Below are positions 1 to 11,665 of a DNA stretch of 64,000 bases, piece after piece; the first letter of the stretch is position 1, and each line of letters begins with the position of its first letter. The notes below the pieces were generated by a model that saw only the letters and a program-made list of their open reading frames with translations, was not told the DNA's origin and ran no database searches. Source of the DNA: Ligula intestinalis (Eukaryota > Platyhelminthes > Cestoda > Diphyllobothriidea > Diphyllobothriidae); contig JAYGXS010000004.1 in assembly GCA_036362985.1 (NCBI GenBank), forward strand, positions 19,382,723 to 19,446,722, read 5' to 3'. Both the position numbers and the translations under genes were made by a program.

Positions 1-75
1 TGACTAGAATTGTCGATGCTATAAATAAATAAATTGTATCTTTTAAGGCCCAAGGAGCCCAAGGAGCTGGGCTGG
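1..75 (-). repeat. 3' tail of a CR1-like retrotransposon
   Basis: A short AT-rich stretch followed by TTTTAAGGCCCAAGGAGCCC matches, on the minus strand, the 3' tail of the CR1-like element that ends near 62290 (tail GGGCCCCTTGGGCCTTAA then ATATACAA and ATT-like repeats). Only the tail is present, as expected for 5'-truncated insertions or for an element cut by the window edge. No coding sequence is attached. Confidence 0.5.
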
Positions 76-1387
76 AATTAGTAAACAGGAAACGCCCACC
101 CCAATCGACGTACGTGTTCATGTGGGTGTGATCAGAATGCATGGCCATCCTAGGTCCTCTAGCTTGCCAGCGTAACTCTCTTATACTGGCCTATATGACA
201 TCATTCGAACCAGATTGCACTTAACTTCAAGCAACTTGAAAGGAAGCCCTGTTGACGTAGCCGCCTGTAACAGAACCACAGTAAAGCCGTTTAGTGTGGA
301 GAGGGCGTACAGTGTGCATTAGGAGAAAGCTTGCAAAAACCGACTGACCGCTGGGAAAATACTAATTTGTGGTGAGTACTCTAAAAGGCTTTTCATCCAG
401 ACTGAGTACACAGTTGAAGACTCCTCTCATTTCAAGAAAAAAGCTAACGTAAAGAAAACCCCATTTTCAGTAACTGGACAAATGCCTAAAAGGGTGCCTT
501 TTCCGAAACTTCGTTTGCACACCCAAATCGAAAAAGGATTCCGATATGTAATCAGTAAAAATGTATAGATTTCTATACTTGTGAACCATATTTGAAGTAG
601 TTTTTAACATTGATCTATTGAAAATGACAAACCTCCTCGTGCTTTCGGGAAATATACATGACTATTGCAAAAGGTCCAATAGAACTTTGCAATATACACT
701 TATACAACCAAAAATGGAAAACTTTTTGGAATCTTTACTGAGTGGATGGATATTGAAAAAAACACTGGAGTACATATTGAAACGTTCAAACCAAAAACAT
801 TTAAATTATGCTATGTATTACCGATAAAAACAGTGGAACTTCCAGAAAGGCCTTTTATGGCTTATTTGCCGTCGTCAGCTGGAGATATCCAACTCCACTA
901 TAGTAGCGGAAATTGCTGTCACATTCGAGCTTCCAGTTACCCATTACATTTCAATTATGTCAGAAAGTCAACTTATTAACTTTGCTTGGATCTTTTTTGT
1001 GCATACCTTTAAATGCATGATAGATAGTAATTTTTTACATTCAGAGGTATTAGAAGCAAAATAATCGAAATTTATCCAGCAGATGTACTATGTTGAATGT
1101 GTAGAGAACGATGTTCAACGGGTAATCGTAACGTAGTTCGTTCAAAATAATGGGCCAATTTATTGTGTTCAGGTAACTTTTTACTCACTATTTGGGGGAA
1201 GGCTTCAAACCAGTATATTCATTAAGTGATTCTAGGCATTTTAAATAGGTCGCGACATACCTTAGGGTGGCTGCAACCTCCTCACATAAAGTCAGCGCCG
1301 ACTACGTTCTTCTAAGTGGACATTATGACAAGACACTACCGGAACTCTAACCACCAATCCTGTAAAAATGTATACAGCTTGAATGCG
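76..1387. other. No recognisable gene
   Basis: This is AT-rich, mostly unique-looking DNA. Two overlapping short open frames at 618-979 have no recognisable protein features and no splice context that I trust. I see nothing else in it. Confidence 0.5.
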
Positions 1388-1956
1388 GCAAAAGTAGTTT
1401 AAGTAGTGCACCTCATATACCCACTTGTCCCAGCATTTTGTCATACGGACACGGTAGTTATATGGGCATTAGGGGTGAGAAAATAGGATGGGCAGTGAAG
1501 AAATATGTATAAGTAAGTCTAAAGTGGAAAAATGTAGGCAAATTTGTTTCCCGCGGCCGATGGAAGTAAGTTGTTTCGCATTTAAATTGAAGGTGTGCAC
1601 AGCGCTTCGCATCGCGGACTATATTAATCTAACTCCAGAACGGTAGGTTGGACCTCAGGTAAGTTGAAGTAGACAACCTCCGAAACGCCACTTCCCTTTT
1701 TCAGGAATTTCAGGAAACCTGCTTTTGATAATCGGGTTTTTTCCGCAAAGCGTTAAATGATAATACAGATTAGGAAAATCTACAGATATGAATCGACGTT
1801 TTCAATACAACAAAATAGAAATGCATATGGCAGTTATTAAATTATATTCCACTGCCTACCCTAATTCTCTACCCATAAAACCCCTATAACCACCATTTTT
1901 AGGACAAAATGCTGGGACTAGGGGTATATAAGGTGCAATACTTAAACTACTGTTGC
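1388..1956 (+). mobile_element. MITE copy 1 (long-TIR, Merlin-like ends)
   Basis: A ~569-bp non-coding element. It begins GGCAAAAGTAGTTTAAGTAG and ends with the inverted counterpart (CTTAAACTACTGTTGC). The inverted similarity extends about 100 bp inwards and includes a block around CCCAGCATTTTGTC next to a GGTGGTTATAGGGTTTT-type block. The middle holds the family signature AACTCCAGAACGGTAGGTTG at about 1632. Three more copies lie at 21759, 36856 and 38341. A sloppy 16-bp direct repeat (GTATACAGCTTGAATG / GTATAAAGCCTGAATG) lies just outside, but I do not trust it as a target duplication. No transposase is encoded. Confidence 0.72.
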
Positions 1957-4130
1957 TACGGAAAGTATAAAGCCTGAATGTAACTGTAATTGCAGGCCTG
2001 ATGCAAAATTATTCGACGATTGAAGAAGTTTTTAAACAACAAAAATAGCCCTTCTTTGTGTATAAAATTTTGGAAGACTTAATTTTCCACCAACTAAGTA
2101 CAAGAAATGCCAATTTTGTGCACGTTTTCCATAAAATATATTTGCTTCTATGCAGCGTATGTCTTTACAGACTGCAGCTTTTGCAGACTGTCGGAAAGCA
2201 AATAGTTCAGAAAGCGGCATCCTAACGTGGCTGGACGATAAGTAATTATAAAACCCTGCCGAAGTGGTATTTGCTTAGCTTAAACACATTTCAGAATTTC
2301 CGTTAACACTTCTTGGGGTAACACATATAGCGTGCGCTGCACTCACTTCGGTGACTCCCTCAAATATCCGTGTTAAGACAGCGTCAAGATGACCAGCAAA
2401 AAGACGCGGTTTCACTGAGTGACAGATCTAAGGAGTCTCTCATCGGACTTCACACATGACCTATTCACATGACGTAGCACGTGTCGGCGGGGTGGCCGAC
2501 ATCTGGTGAGAGTTCCATTAAGGACCCATTAAGACGGAAACATTGCAGCCCGAGTGTTTGTTCTGATTAGCAATCAGTTATTCCTACAGTTGGCCACCTT
2601 CAAAGTCACGACGGACAGAGCCTGTCGTTGTAGAGTTAAGCACTTCAGCTTTATCCTAATGAGGGATGCGTTAACTTGCCAGGGCGGATAAAGTCTCCAT
2701 TAACGGCCTCAGTCTCCCTCCCCTCTCCGACAAACAACTGACCTGGCCTATTCAAACCGACTGAGAATACCTTTGAACGCGGTGGCTTACCTGTCATAAG
2801 GTCTCCTTCAAGCGTGTGTCAAAGAAGGGAGACGCTGAACGCATTTGGATGAAAGCAAGTGCATATAAAATAATAGTAGGTGATACCAAGCAAAACTACG
2901 AATAAATCTAAACTTTTCAAACACTCAAAGCTTCTACCGGGGGGGGGGGGGGGAAAAAACCCCTGGACGATCTGAAGGGCTGCCATTTTTGCCTTAGTTG
3001 CTGTATTCTGGCCACATACCACGGTTTCAAGGCGAGAATACCCACCACTTAAGATAGAGAGTTGTCGTCTTATGAGCATAGCCTCTACCAGTACAGTAAG
3101 CGGTGCGCGTATGTCCATGGGTGTGTGAAGTATATAACGTCAGGTGTGAGTAGTGTTCACCCCTCTGGCCTGATTTTATATCGCTTTAAGAGGGCTCAGA
3201 AGCAAAGTTAGCGTGCCCATGAATTAAACTACAACCTTTCTTCTCACCATGTGACAACCACTGCATAACTGCATATGGCTGAATATTAAATGAGCAACAA
3301 TTAATAGGCAGTTTTAATTTAAAAGCACACCATTTCCACAGAAGTGAGTGAGCGTTAGACTGCAACAGTCGAGATAGTTAATTGCAAATAACGTCTTCTG
3401 TCAAATTAATTACAGCAATAAACGTGGGCTCATTTTATAATCCGGACTTTGAACGTCGTTGGCTGTTGTAATGCGAATTACTATTTCCCATTCAGGAGAA
3501 GCCGCACGAAGTAAAGCTTTCAAAAAATCGCTCGGTAATAGAACACTTGATATGAAGCAATAAGTACCCAACGCAGTAGCTCCGCATGGACAACAAGTGT
3601 AATTTTATGCTTCATATCTACTCGCAGGCTTAGCCTTTTCTGACGCAAATGGGCCATTTTCATCTTTATAGAACCCAGGCTGTCTGAAGTGCAGTAATTT
3701 TTGATGATCACACAAGCACGAAACATGACGGCCAGTGACCCTCACTGCAGCCAGCTCGCTCTGCTCAATGTCAGGATTTGACAAGCTCTCTAAAGATAAC
3801 TGTCAGTAATGTAGTCAGTCGGGATTAGGAAAAGTCAGGTGCTATCAATAAAAAAAGTAAATGTACGGTGATATCTGCCTCTGAGTATGGAAGAACAAGA
3901 TTCGGGCGAATTTCCCCATTTCAATGCATAAGAAGACTTTTTACTCGTCGAAATCAGTTCTTTATCCGTTGGAGCCTTCAAACTCGTAAAGGAGTTAAGC
4001 ACCAGAGAGAAAAATGGCAATATAACAAGCAACAGTTATAGGGAGTCAAGACTAATCGTACATCATTAATGCCAGACTGGATGTGATTGCGTTGGGCTGT
4101 ATATATCGGCAGCAGATCGATTCATGCAGT
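1957..4130. other. Gene-poor DNA with a G15 run
   Basis: I recognise no gene. A run of 15 G lies at 2939-2953. Minus-strand open frames at 2819-3118 and 3835-4032 show low-complexity or unremarkable translations and are probably chance. Confidence 0.45.
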
Positions 4131-4512
4131 GGATTCCCTATCTCATGAAATACAAACCAATATTCTAAAAAGGTGCTTTTGAATCAAACGAATTAGTTAA
4201 GTAGAGTAGTAATATTGATCGTTTTGCAATCTTATCTCAAGATATTTTAGCGCAAGCTGCTACCTACAGCTACAAACTTGGTCGTGACTTTACATTCCTA
4301 GCTACGAATCTAATCGCCCACGCTAAAAGCAAAACAAACCACAAATTGCTTGAAGTTTGAACTTCCAACGATAACTCAGACTTATATTAGATTCTGTATC
4401 TCATGAAAGGTCCATCAAAATTCTGAAATGTGCTTTCAATCCGAAAAAGGTACTTAAGTAGGGTTGAGGTATTGATTTTATTGCAACCTAATCTCGAGCA
4501 ATTTCATTCATT
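4131..4512. repeat. Diverged ~260-bp tandem duplication
   Basis: The stretch 4131-4257, which starts GATTCCCTATCTCATGAAA, is repeated at 4391-4512 (GATTCTGTATCTCATGAAA). Both copies continue through a GTGCTTT block, an AAGTAG block and an ATTGATNNTTTTGCAA-type block. The offset is about 259 bases and the copies are clearly diverged. A related fragment (ATTTCATGAGATAGGGAAT) occurs near 8536 in the opposite sense, so this is part of a low-copy repeat family. Confidence 0.6.
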
Positions 4513-4790
4513 TTTTAGTTGATCCAGTTGTGAAAAAAACTCGCAGCCTCGGTGGAATTCGAACCCGCACAGCAGGGAAGGCTATTGCGCAGCCAACGCT
4601 CTACCACTGCGCTACGCAGCACACCATGCGCCGTGAATTTAATCACCCTTGGATCGATTTTACATGCGCAACTTACCACTTTTATGGAATCCACCATTGC
4701 GGAACAGCAAGCTGACTGCCCAGGCAGGATTTTATAAGCAGTAATCATCTAGAATCCACCAGAATGACTACTAAGCTCACTTAAGCATTA
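4512..4790 (-). repeat. tRNA-headed short repeat, full-size form
   Basis: On the minus strand this reads: a leader (GATTCTAGATGATTACTG...), then a tRNA-like module with a box A-like TAGCGCAGTGGTAGAG and a box B GGTTCGAATTCC (about 4553-4625), then a tail GAGTTTTTTTCACAACTGG. The same order and sequence occur on the plus strand at 43055-43385, so this is a dispersed element of ~280-330 bp, most simply a tRNA-derived SINE. The T-stem is imperfect, so it is not a functional tRNA gene. Confidence 0.7.
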
Positions 4791-4791
4791 G

Positions 4792-4988
4792 GGGGTTTGG
4801 TAGACTTGGTTGATTTCGTTGACCAAATTGTGAAAAAAATTCGCAGCCTCGGTGGGAGCCGAACCCACACAGCAGGGAAGGCTTTGTACAGTCAACGCTC
4901 TACCATTGAGCTACAAGGCACCGCCCAGGCCGCGAGTTTCTTCACAATTGGGTCAACTAAATTAACTAAATCTGTGAAACCCCCTGAG
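4792..4988 (-). repeat. tRNA-like module flanked by ~50-bp inverted repeats
   Basis: A ~195-bp unit. A tRNA-like core (box A TAGCTCAATGGTAGAG and box B GGTTCGGCTCC on the minus strand, about 4843-4925) sits between two inverted arms. The left arm reads TTGGTTGATTTCGTTGACC then AAATTGTGAAAAAAATTCGC. The right arm, reverse-complemented, reads TTAGTTAATTTAGTTGACCC then AATTGTGAAGAAACTCGC. It abuts the larger related repeat at 4512-4790. The family is therefore either a SINE whose tail was copied in inverse orientation or a small TIR element that captured a tRNA. Confidence 0.65.
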
Positions 4989-4989
4989 T

Positions 4990-6636
4990 AAATTTAATCC
5001 TGCAAAAGCCTTTTAGTTAGGAAAATCGCTCTTTTAGTTAAATTTATTGGGGATAATACGCATTTATTCTGGTGAAATTGGAAATAATCTAATGTCGAAG
5101 GAATTTCTTATGCTATTAAGTACGATAGAGCTAAACTTTTGATGAATATGCATTGTGCTATGAAAGATCTCCAAAATAATTTAAAAAGTGCAAAAGATAT
5201 CCCTTCCAGAACTGGAAAGTATCATCCAGAATTGTTCAGATGGAGGTGAGTTCTGGTTAAAGAACCTGCATCTATTTTCAAAAACAAGGAAAGATTCCAG
5301 TTTTAAAAGTTAATTTTTGATATTCTATGAAGTTTAGTGCCACTAAATGCAGAAATAAATTTGTATGACACAATTTGTTTTACCATACCGATAACTATGA
5401 GTGAATAAGCAAAACTTTCACACGTTACCGTGAAGTTAAGGTAAAAACAGGCCCTATTAAATCTAAGTCACGTAAAAATATACATTTTTGTAAACGATAC
5501 ATTCCGCTTGCTGTATTGAGGCATTTCTAAATATGATCCACATGGTCATCCTCATAACAACTAATATCAAAAAACTCATATTTTCGGTGAATGTTCTTAA
5601 TGGATATCTTATTGTAAAGGTGTTGAGGTAAATGACAAACGGAACCTCAATTTATGGATGAATGCATGAATACATTGAAAACGCTGGAAATTATGCCACA
5701 ATTTAAAGGAGGATATTAACTTAATAGTTATCTATTAATGGTAATATGTATAAAAATTGTGACCAAGGAAAATTTCTTTTCATATGAAGAAATTGCTTAC
5801 GTTCCGTTTTCAAATTACGAAATTATTTTAATTTATCGTTCTAATTGACAACCATTTTTACGTCCATTATCGAGAAAATTTTATTTTTCCTTACAAACAA
5901 TTAGTACTTCTTATACTTCTTTTAATTCCTTAATATGCATAATTCTACTCATTAGTATTTCTACGTTTTCGTAAATGCGTCCACGCCGGTATGCGAGTAA
6001 TGATCAAACTTTTACAAACTTAGGCATGTTGCATGCAGCAGTCGCCATACTGTATCTTTACTCGAAAAGCAACCACATGTGACGAATAAATTTAAAAATA
6101 AACTAACAAATAAACTAAAACCTAACTTAAAAAACTTAGCAAAAGTAAACTAAAATAAACTAAACCAAATAAACCGAAAATAAATTGAAAACTAACATTA
6201 AATTAATAAGACTTAATCTGCATACTTAATAAAAGTCTTGCCTGCCTTTGTGTGGACCTCCATTATCATTGGTCCCAGGGGTCAGATTAAAATGCCTTCT
6301 GCGCCTTCTGCACGCGGGCATTCGCGCCTGTCCGTATGTCAGTCACACGCGATGCGCCACTCGCCTTTCGCGCGCCAGTCCGTACGTCGATCACACAGGG
6401 GACAGTGCCGGTGTCACTGTGTCTGTGTTTGTCCCCTTTACCATTGGCGGCAGGCAGCTGTCTCAGACTCGCGATTGCCATAGACATGACAAGCGGATGT
6501 GAATACGCCACGGGGAGTGGGCGGGGGTGGGGTGGAGGAGCAAAATGGGCGAGACCGCTAAGATCTAGAGGACTGGGGAACGCCGTCTACCTCGCCATAT
6601 GCATGAGAAAACTCAAGATGCGTTGATTTACGCTAG
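4990..6636. other. AT-rich stretch with an AAACTAAA-rich repeat
   Basis: I see no gene. The part at about 6060-6235 is a degenerate AAACTAAAA/AATAAACTAA repeat preceded by CGAAAAGCAACCACATGTG. The reverse complement of the same arrangement is at about 40340-40660, so this is a dispersed low-complexity repeat. The interval 6240-6640 is locally GC-richer, with overlapping open frames on both strands and no recognisable product. Confidence 0.5.
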
Positions 6637-7310
6637 ACTTTTGGACGCCCGGATCTATTCATTACTTCTACTTGCACCCCATCATGGCCTGAAATTACTG
6701 ATGAGCTGCTCCCCGGTCAAATGCCAAAGGATCTCCATGATTTGTTCGCGCGGGTATTCCAGCTTAAGTTGAAAACCATGATGAAACTCATCACAAAATT
6801 CAAAATTTTCGGTGACGTTCAGTGTCATATGTACACTGTAGAGTGGCAAAAGAGAGGACTGCCCCATGCTCACATTTTGGTCTGGCTCAAGGAAAAACTG
6901 CACTCTTTTCTTGTCGACAAATTCATATGCGCAGAGTTGCCTTACCGGTCCGTTGACCCTGTTCTGCTTGAAACGATCAAACTCAAATGGTGCATGACCC
7001 ATGCGTTCAGATCAATCCCAACAGTCCTTGCATAAAGGATGGTAAATTTACTAGGAGATATCCCAAGCGATTCCTAGGTGCAACCCAGACTGATGGCGAT
7101 GGTTACCCTCTCTACAGAAGGCAACAACCTGGGATTGGTGGATTCGAAGCAGTTATCAATGAAAGGCTAACCAAAGGGGTTGTAATTGATAACCATTAGA
7201 TTGTACCGTATTGTCCCCTACTGTGAAAAGTATTAAACGCCCACATCAACGTTGAATTTTGCAACTCAGCGAAGTCCATCAAGTACGTCTGCAAGTACAT
7301 CAACAAAGGT
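6637..7310 (+). pseudogene. Helitron Rep-domain remnant
   Basis: Translation gives the conserved N-terminal Helitron helicase-like (Rep) region: FGRPDLFIT..C.P.WPEIT.ELLPGQ, then YTVEWQKRGLPHAHILVWL with the HAH (HUH-type) histidine pair of rolling-circle transposases, then PNSPC.KDGK..RRYPK.F and DGYPLYRR, then I.VE.C.S.KSIKYVCKYI. The reading frame is broken by a frameshift near 6985, a TAG at 7197-7199 and another shift near 7220. Only a piece of Rep is left. There is no helicase part and I saw no Helitron termini. The fragment ends abruptly where a CR1-type 3' tail starts at 7311, so a retroelement probably inserted here. Confidence 0.85.
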
Positions 7311-7434
7311 TCTGCCCCCCTTAACGCAGTTTGATTACTGGCAACGCCACATGTTCTGCATCACAGCTATGTACAAAGAGGGAGTTCAGAGGTATTTACC
7401 TATATTTCTCTAATAAAACTGAACTGAACATAGC
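7311..7434 (+). repeat. CR1-like 3' end inserted in the Helitron remnant
   Basis: A C run is followed by CGCAGTTTGATTACTGGC and ends in ATTTCTCTAATAAAACTGAA with a CTGAA repeat. The same segment occurs at 53138-53262, downstream of a CR1-like RT, also after a C run and ending in ACTGAACTGAACTGAA. This looks like a strongly 5'-truncated copy of the same retrotransposon, with a polyadenylation-like AATAAA and a short tandem-repeat terminus. Confidence 0.7.
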
Positions 7435-10400
7435 TATTTTAAGAGGTTCTCATATAAGGTTTGCCGAAATAAGGGATAACAGCATGTAAGGAAGCCCAAG
7501 GCAAAGCCGGGCTTCCGCGCTAGTAATAAACTAAAAACTGATCTAATAATAAACAGAAAAATAAAATAAAATGAACGATAAATATAAATAAAGTAATAGT
7601 AAACTATTTGCAGCGCACCTTGTGTGCCAAACATTAGATTATTTAAAAAAATTGGACCCTAAATTAAACTCACGCCAAAAAATATTTTTACGCAGTTCCT
7701 TTTGTTAACCCCAGGCTGGGTACTGCAAAAATTAAGAAGCTTCCCCTTGTGTTCGTCGCCTTCCGCTAGACTTTTGAGACATATCTGATGAAAGGGAGGT
7801 TGAACAAAATCGGTATTTATGGACAAAAAAGCAAAACAGTTAAATTTTTCAAGTTTTCCGCAGAATTTCGAAAACAGCGTGCTGCTCGTCGCACTAGAAC
7901 TCTCGAACTAATTACAAAGGAATGTGACAAACGGAAATTTTTGCAATAAACACAAGATGGTATGAATTTGATTAGAAGTACAACCGTAATCTAACTTTTT
8001 AGTAAAAAGCCGGCCTTCAATCTATTTTTATTCCGCTCAAAAGCCGGGATATGATTATCATAGAAAATCTTTTTGCAATTGTCAATAATAATTAATACAA
8101 AGCGCGCAAGGATCTTTTCGCGCATTAAAAACGGAAAATTTTATGACGTATCCACATTGAGAAACATTTTTTAGTTAAGATGACCACATCCATTTCTGAC
8201 ATATTTAATGCAAATTTAAATGTTGATGGAAACAATTTAACTTAAAAAAATTTGTATTTGTACTTATTCTATATCAACTTGCCATTCTTTTCCACTCCCA
8301 TGCCTTAAACATATTCATATTTAACATTGGACCAGCGACTTGTCATCTAGCCATTTCTTTAATTTCGAGTTTTTTTGTAACTCAAATATTCTTATGCTAG
8401 TAAATAGTAATTAGTCCACCAATGTGTGTCTTGCTTTTACTTATGGTTCTTACTTTACTAAAAAAATAGTTTGGGAGCACGCCGTGTGTGCTGACTTCGC
8501 GCAAAATTGCATTTTTTAGTGAATCCACTGCATTTCATGAGATAGGGAATTTACTGTATGTCATACAGGATTTCACTGGAGATGGTTGGAGAAAATTTCA
8601 AACTTATCAAGCCAAAGATAACATTTATGGTAGAGCTAGTGCTAGAAGTAGGATAAAGGAATATGTACACTTCCTGGAATTATGCACGGGATCATCTTTA
8701 TTACTCGGACAGATCTCTCCTTTTCCCGTGTTCTGCTTGGGGGAGGGGATAGATAAATAATACTTGCCCGGTATTCTTGCAACAGACGTTACGATTTTAA
8801 ACATCTCGGCACCTTTTTGTGAACATCTGTACTGTATTCCTTTCTCTCTTCGGTTGAAAAGCGGTGATTGTTTTTAGTTAGGTCTCTAGGTCCCAATGAG
8901 GTCCATCGGTCAGACGCTAATTCGCATCGGTGGGATTTATTTTATCGGATTCCGATGTGTTCTGAGGCCTTCTGGAGCCAGATTGTATGCGCGGAACAAA
9001 AAAACCCTTCTAATCAGCCCTGGCTGTTTCAAAGTCAATCAGTTCGTTGGTAAGAAAGAGATTGAGGAAGTGCTGGATAAATTTAATGCCAACTTTTGTG
9101 ATCACTTTATGGTGGTTGTTGCGCAACCGAAGTCAGTAACTATTCTGCCTTTTCGAATACTTACTTGCAAAAAATTGTGTGGGTTAGAGAAAATGTTGAA
9201 TGCTGTGACCCTGGATTTAACTTTTTGTTAAACCTCAAATACAGCAACCTACTGGAGCTGACACTGCCCTCTGTCGTAAGTTCGTCTTACTGAGCCCTAA
9301 AGTGTTACATCGGTTGCTCCCAAGGAAGCAAAAAAGCACAGTGGGATGGCGATTCGCGGGTAGGAGGCTGTGCTCGCTTCGGTAGAACTTTGCCTAACCG
9401 TTGGACTTGCTGTAGTGGCTAAGGTTTTTGGTTGACAACCTAGGGCAAGTTAGCTTGCAGCTGAACTGGCAAATCAGACAGTTCGGCCGTAGTTTCCTTC
9501 GAGGTCCACCGTTCGTACCTAGCATTGTAACACAGTCACGGTGAGTTGTATGTGAATAAGTTCGTGGCGGTGGTAGACTTGCGTTGCGTCCACCGTACTC
9601 TCCCCTCATCCTCCGCTTGCGTCTGTTGCCATGATCCAGTCCGGAAGACGTGAAGTGGTGGAGGGCGCAGGTGATTGGAGCGAACGGAGCCAGCCCCAAG
9701 CGTGCCACCACAGACCTGTCTCGGATCCCAGCTGACTTCGAGTACCCTAAAGGCCACACTAAGAAGGAACCATTGCAGCCTGACTCCCAGTCCGCCAGTC
9801 AGACACCCCAAAAACTGGAATGACTGCATGGAGCGAGTTATTCCGTTAGTTGGAAACCTTCCAAGCTACGACTTTTAGCGCACTGGGATAGTCTAAAATG
9901 CGCGAGATTGTTTCTAGGAACAAAAATGCGCTGATACATCGACCTAACTCTCTAGTGCCATTCCCTGGTCCCAGCCACAGTTCAAACCGGTCAGCTGTCT
10001 CCTGCGGGGAATGGGCAGGCCTAATGGATAAACCTAACTGATTAGTCAGATCATTCGCTTTTCCCCCATCATTTTTCCCGCCTTATTGATAAGTGACATC
10101 CTCCACTAAAAAGTGTATGATTTTCACGCTGCTATCTGACAGGGGGGTGCTTTTATTACTTCAAAATTTTGCTAAGCGAGTTGTCGGAAGGTTTTCGCAC
10201 CCCATCCTCAATTCTCGTCAGCATAAAATCGTCCAATGTAACCCGGCATGGCTGCCAGCATGTCGCCTATCGTAAGACGGCTTAGTAAAAGTTAGCTTTA
10301 CCCTTTCCAGCACAATTTCTGATGAAACTAAAAAATATGTATTTAACTCGTCACCTCAGCAGTCACGTATGGTTGTACTGGTAAATTTCTTTCCTGACGT

Positions 10401-10747
10401 TTATCACCTGTCTTTTTGCCCTGTTGATTGGGAATCACTCTTTGCTTAAGTAGTGCGTCGGCAACCATGTCCAAACTGTCCATGTAACTACGGCGGGTAG
10501 AATGAACGCATCCTCGGATTGCGCCTGCATGTCGGGCCTATACGATAACGTAATGAAGTATCGCAAGTGGCTGCCAAAACCTTCAACTTCACAGCCGTCA
10601 ACATAATTGCCTACGCCGAAAGCAGAACAAACAGGGTAATAGTCTATTATAAGTAACACAACGGAAACAAAAACTCCATAATTCTGTAATACGGGACCGT
10701 TGGTGATGAAAATTTACTTTTATTTTTAATTTGTATTTAATGGAGAT
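7435..10747. other. Gene-poor DNA
   Basis: AT-rich to about 8480, more mixed after that. Open frames at 8488-8760 (90 codons), 8896-9231 and on both strands at 9394-9878 have translations I cannot assign, and I see no consistent splice structure. A segment with GAGCGAGTTATTCCGTTAG at about 9833 recurs loosely at about 16629. Confidence 0.4.
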
Positions 10748-11553
10748 GATTTAATGGAGAGACGAATATCTTGAAAACACAATTTTATAAGTATTGAGAT
10801 GCTTTTCTTAGTGCCTTTTAGCGAAATAACGCAGCACCCAAATTATTTATTTTTGATATCATTTTGATTAGATATGAACGTTTAACAATAGTGATTCTGA
10901 GAAGACGACTCGATTGCTGGGACAATACTTTTATTCGCCTGACGTTTCGAGATCCGCCGCGGATTCGTCATCAGTGGCATAGTCAGATAGCAGTATCAGA
11001 TATGACTAATAATAGTAATTCTCCCAAGTCCCAATAATACAACTTTTATTTCAGCATTTGACGTGGATCGTGATTGTTTAGCCTTTTCAATCATCCTTAA
11101 AAATGTTCGGCTGTCCTGCTCGTTCGTTAATTTATATCACGAAATCAGTACATTTAAAACAGTCAAGCCATTGCTTGTCCGCTGTTTCAGTGAGAGAATA
11201 CTGACTAAAGGTTCATCCAGCAAAGGACTAATGTCAATAGCACCATCTTCAGATGGAAACAAAAAACGAATGCATTCTTCAAGTGCTTCCTTTCTGACAC
11301 AAAATTTGTCATTCCCTACAATAAAATAGCCCACTATTAACACCTTAAACAAGTGTCATAAATTAGATATAACAGCTTTATTAAAGTACTTTATGGCACA
11401 TGTGCTGGCGTTTTAAAGATGCCTGATATCAGTAACTTTTAGAGCATTTAAAACAAAACGACACAAGATAAATCCCCTATCTAACATGGAAGACATAAAT
11501 ACAAATTAACGAGTGCTTCCTGCGTTCGACCAGTCTTCTCATACAGGCACCTG
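10748..11553 (+). repeat. Left arm of an ~806-bp inverted repeat
   Basis: From GATTTAATGGAGAGACGAAT to GACCAGTCTTCTCATACAGG and beyond, this is the reverse complement of 11666-12473 with only scattered substitutions and small indels. One example is an ACTAAAGG versus ACAAAAAGG difference in the middle. No transposase or RT frame is intact. The minus strand of this arm carries CTGATGA...CGAAACGTC (see 10944-10974), a signature I associate with Penelope-like elements. The arm therefore probably belongs to a decayed Penelope-type or fold-back element. Confidence 0.9.
10944..10974 (-). ncRNA. Hammerhead-like core motif (left arm)
   Basis: On the minus strand CTGATGA is followed by a potential short hairpin (CGAATCC / GGATCTCG around a GCGGC loop) and then AAACGTC. 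This matches the CUGAUGA - stem II - GAAA strand order of a hammerhead ribozyme. Penelope-like elements are known to carry hammerheads. I could not find convincing stem I and stem III partners or the NUH cleavage strand nearby, so it may be a decayed or partial motif. Confidence 0.35.
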
Positions 11554-11563
11554 NNNNNNNNNN
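11554..11563. other. Assembly gap (10 N)
   Basis: Ten N lie at the tip of the left arm of the inverted repeat. The size is probably nominal, so the true spacer between the arms is unknown. The visible spacer runs to 11665. Confidence 0.95.
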
Positions 11564-11665
11564 GACAGTCAGCATTTATTTGTAATCCCTGTATGCCTAC
11601 TAACGAGTGCCCTATGGGTGGGTAAAGCCCAAGACAACAGGCGGTGGAGGCGAAGGTCTGAAATC

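Noticed and set aside
1369..1980. 16-bp imperfect direct repeat as target duplication of MITE copy 1
   Set aside because: It lies a few bases outside the TIRs and is longer than the 8-10 bp seen at copies 2 and 3; probably coincidence.
4553..4925. Functional tRNA genes at 4.6 and 4.9 kb (minus)
   Set aside because: Box A and B are good but acceptor and T stems are imperfect, and the same modules are embedded in dispersed repeats, so they are SINE-type.
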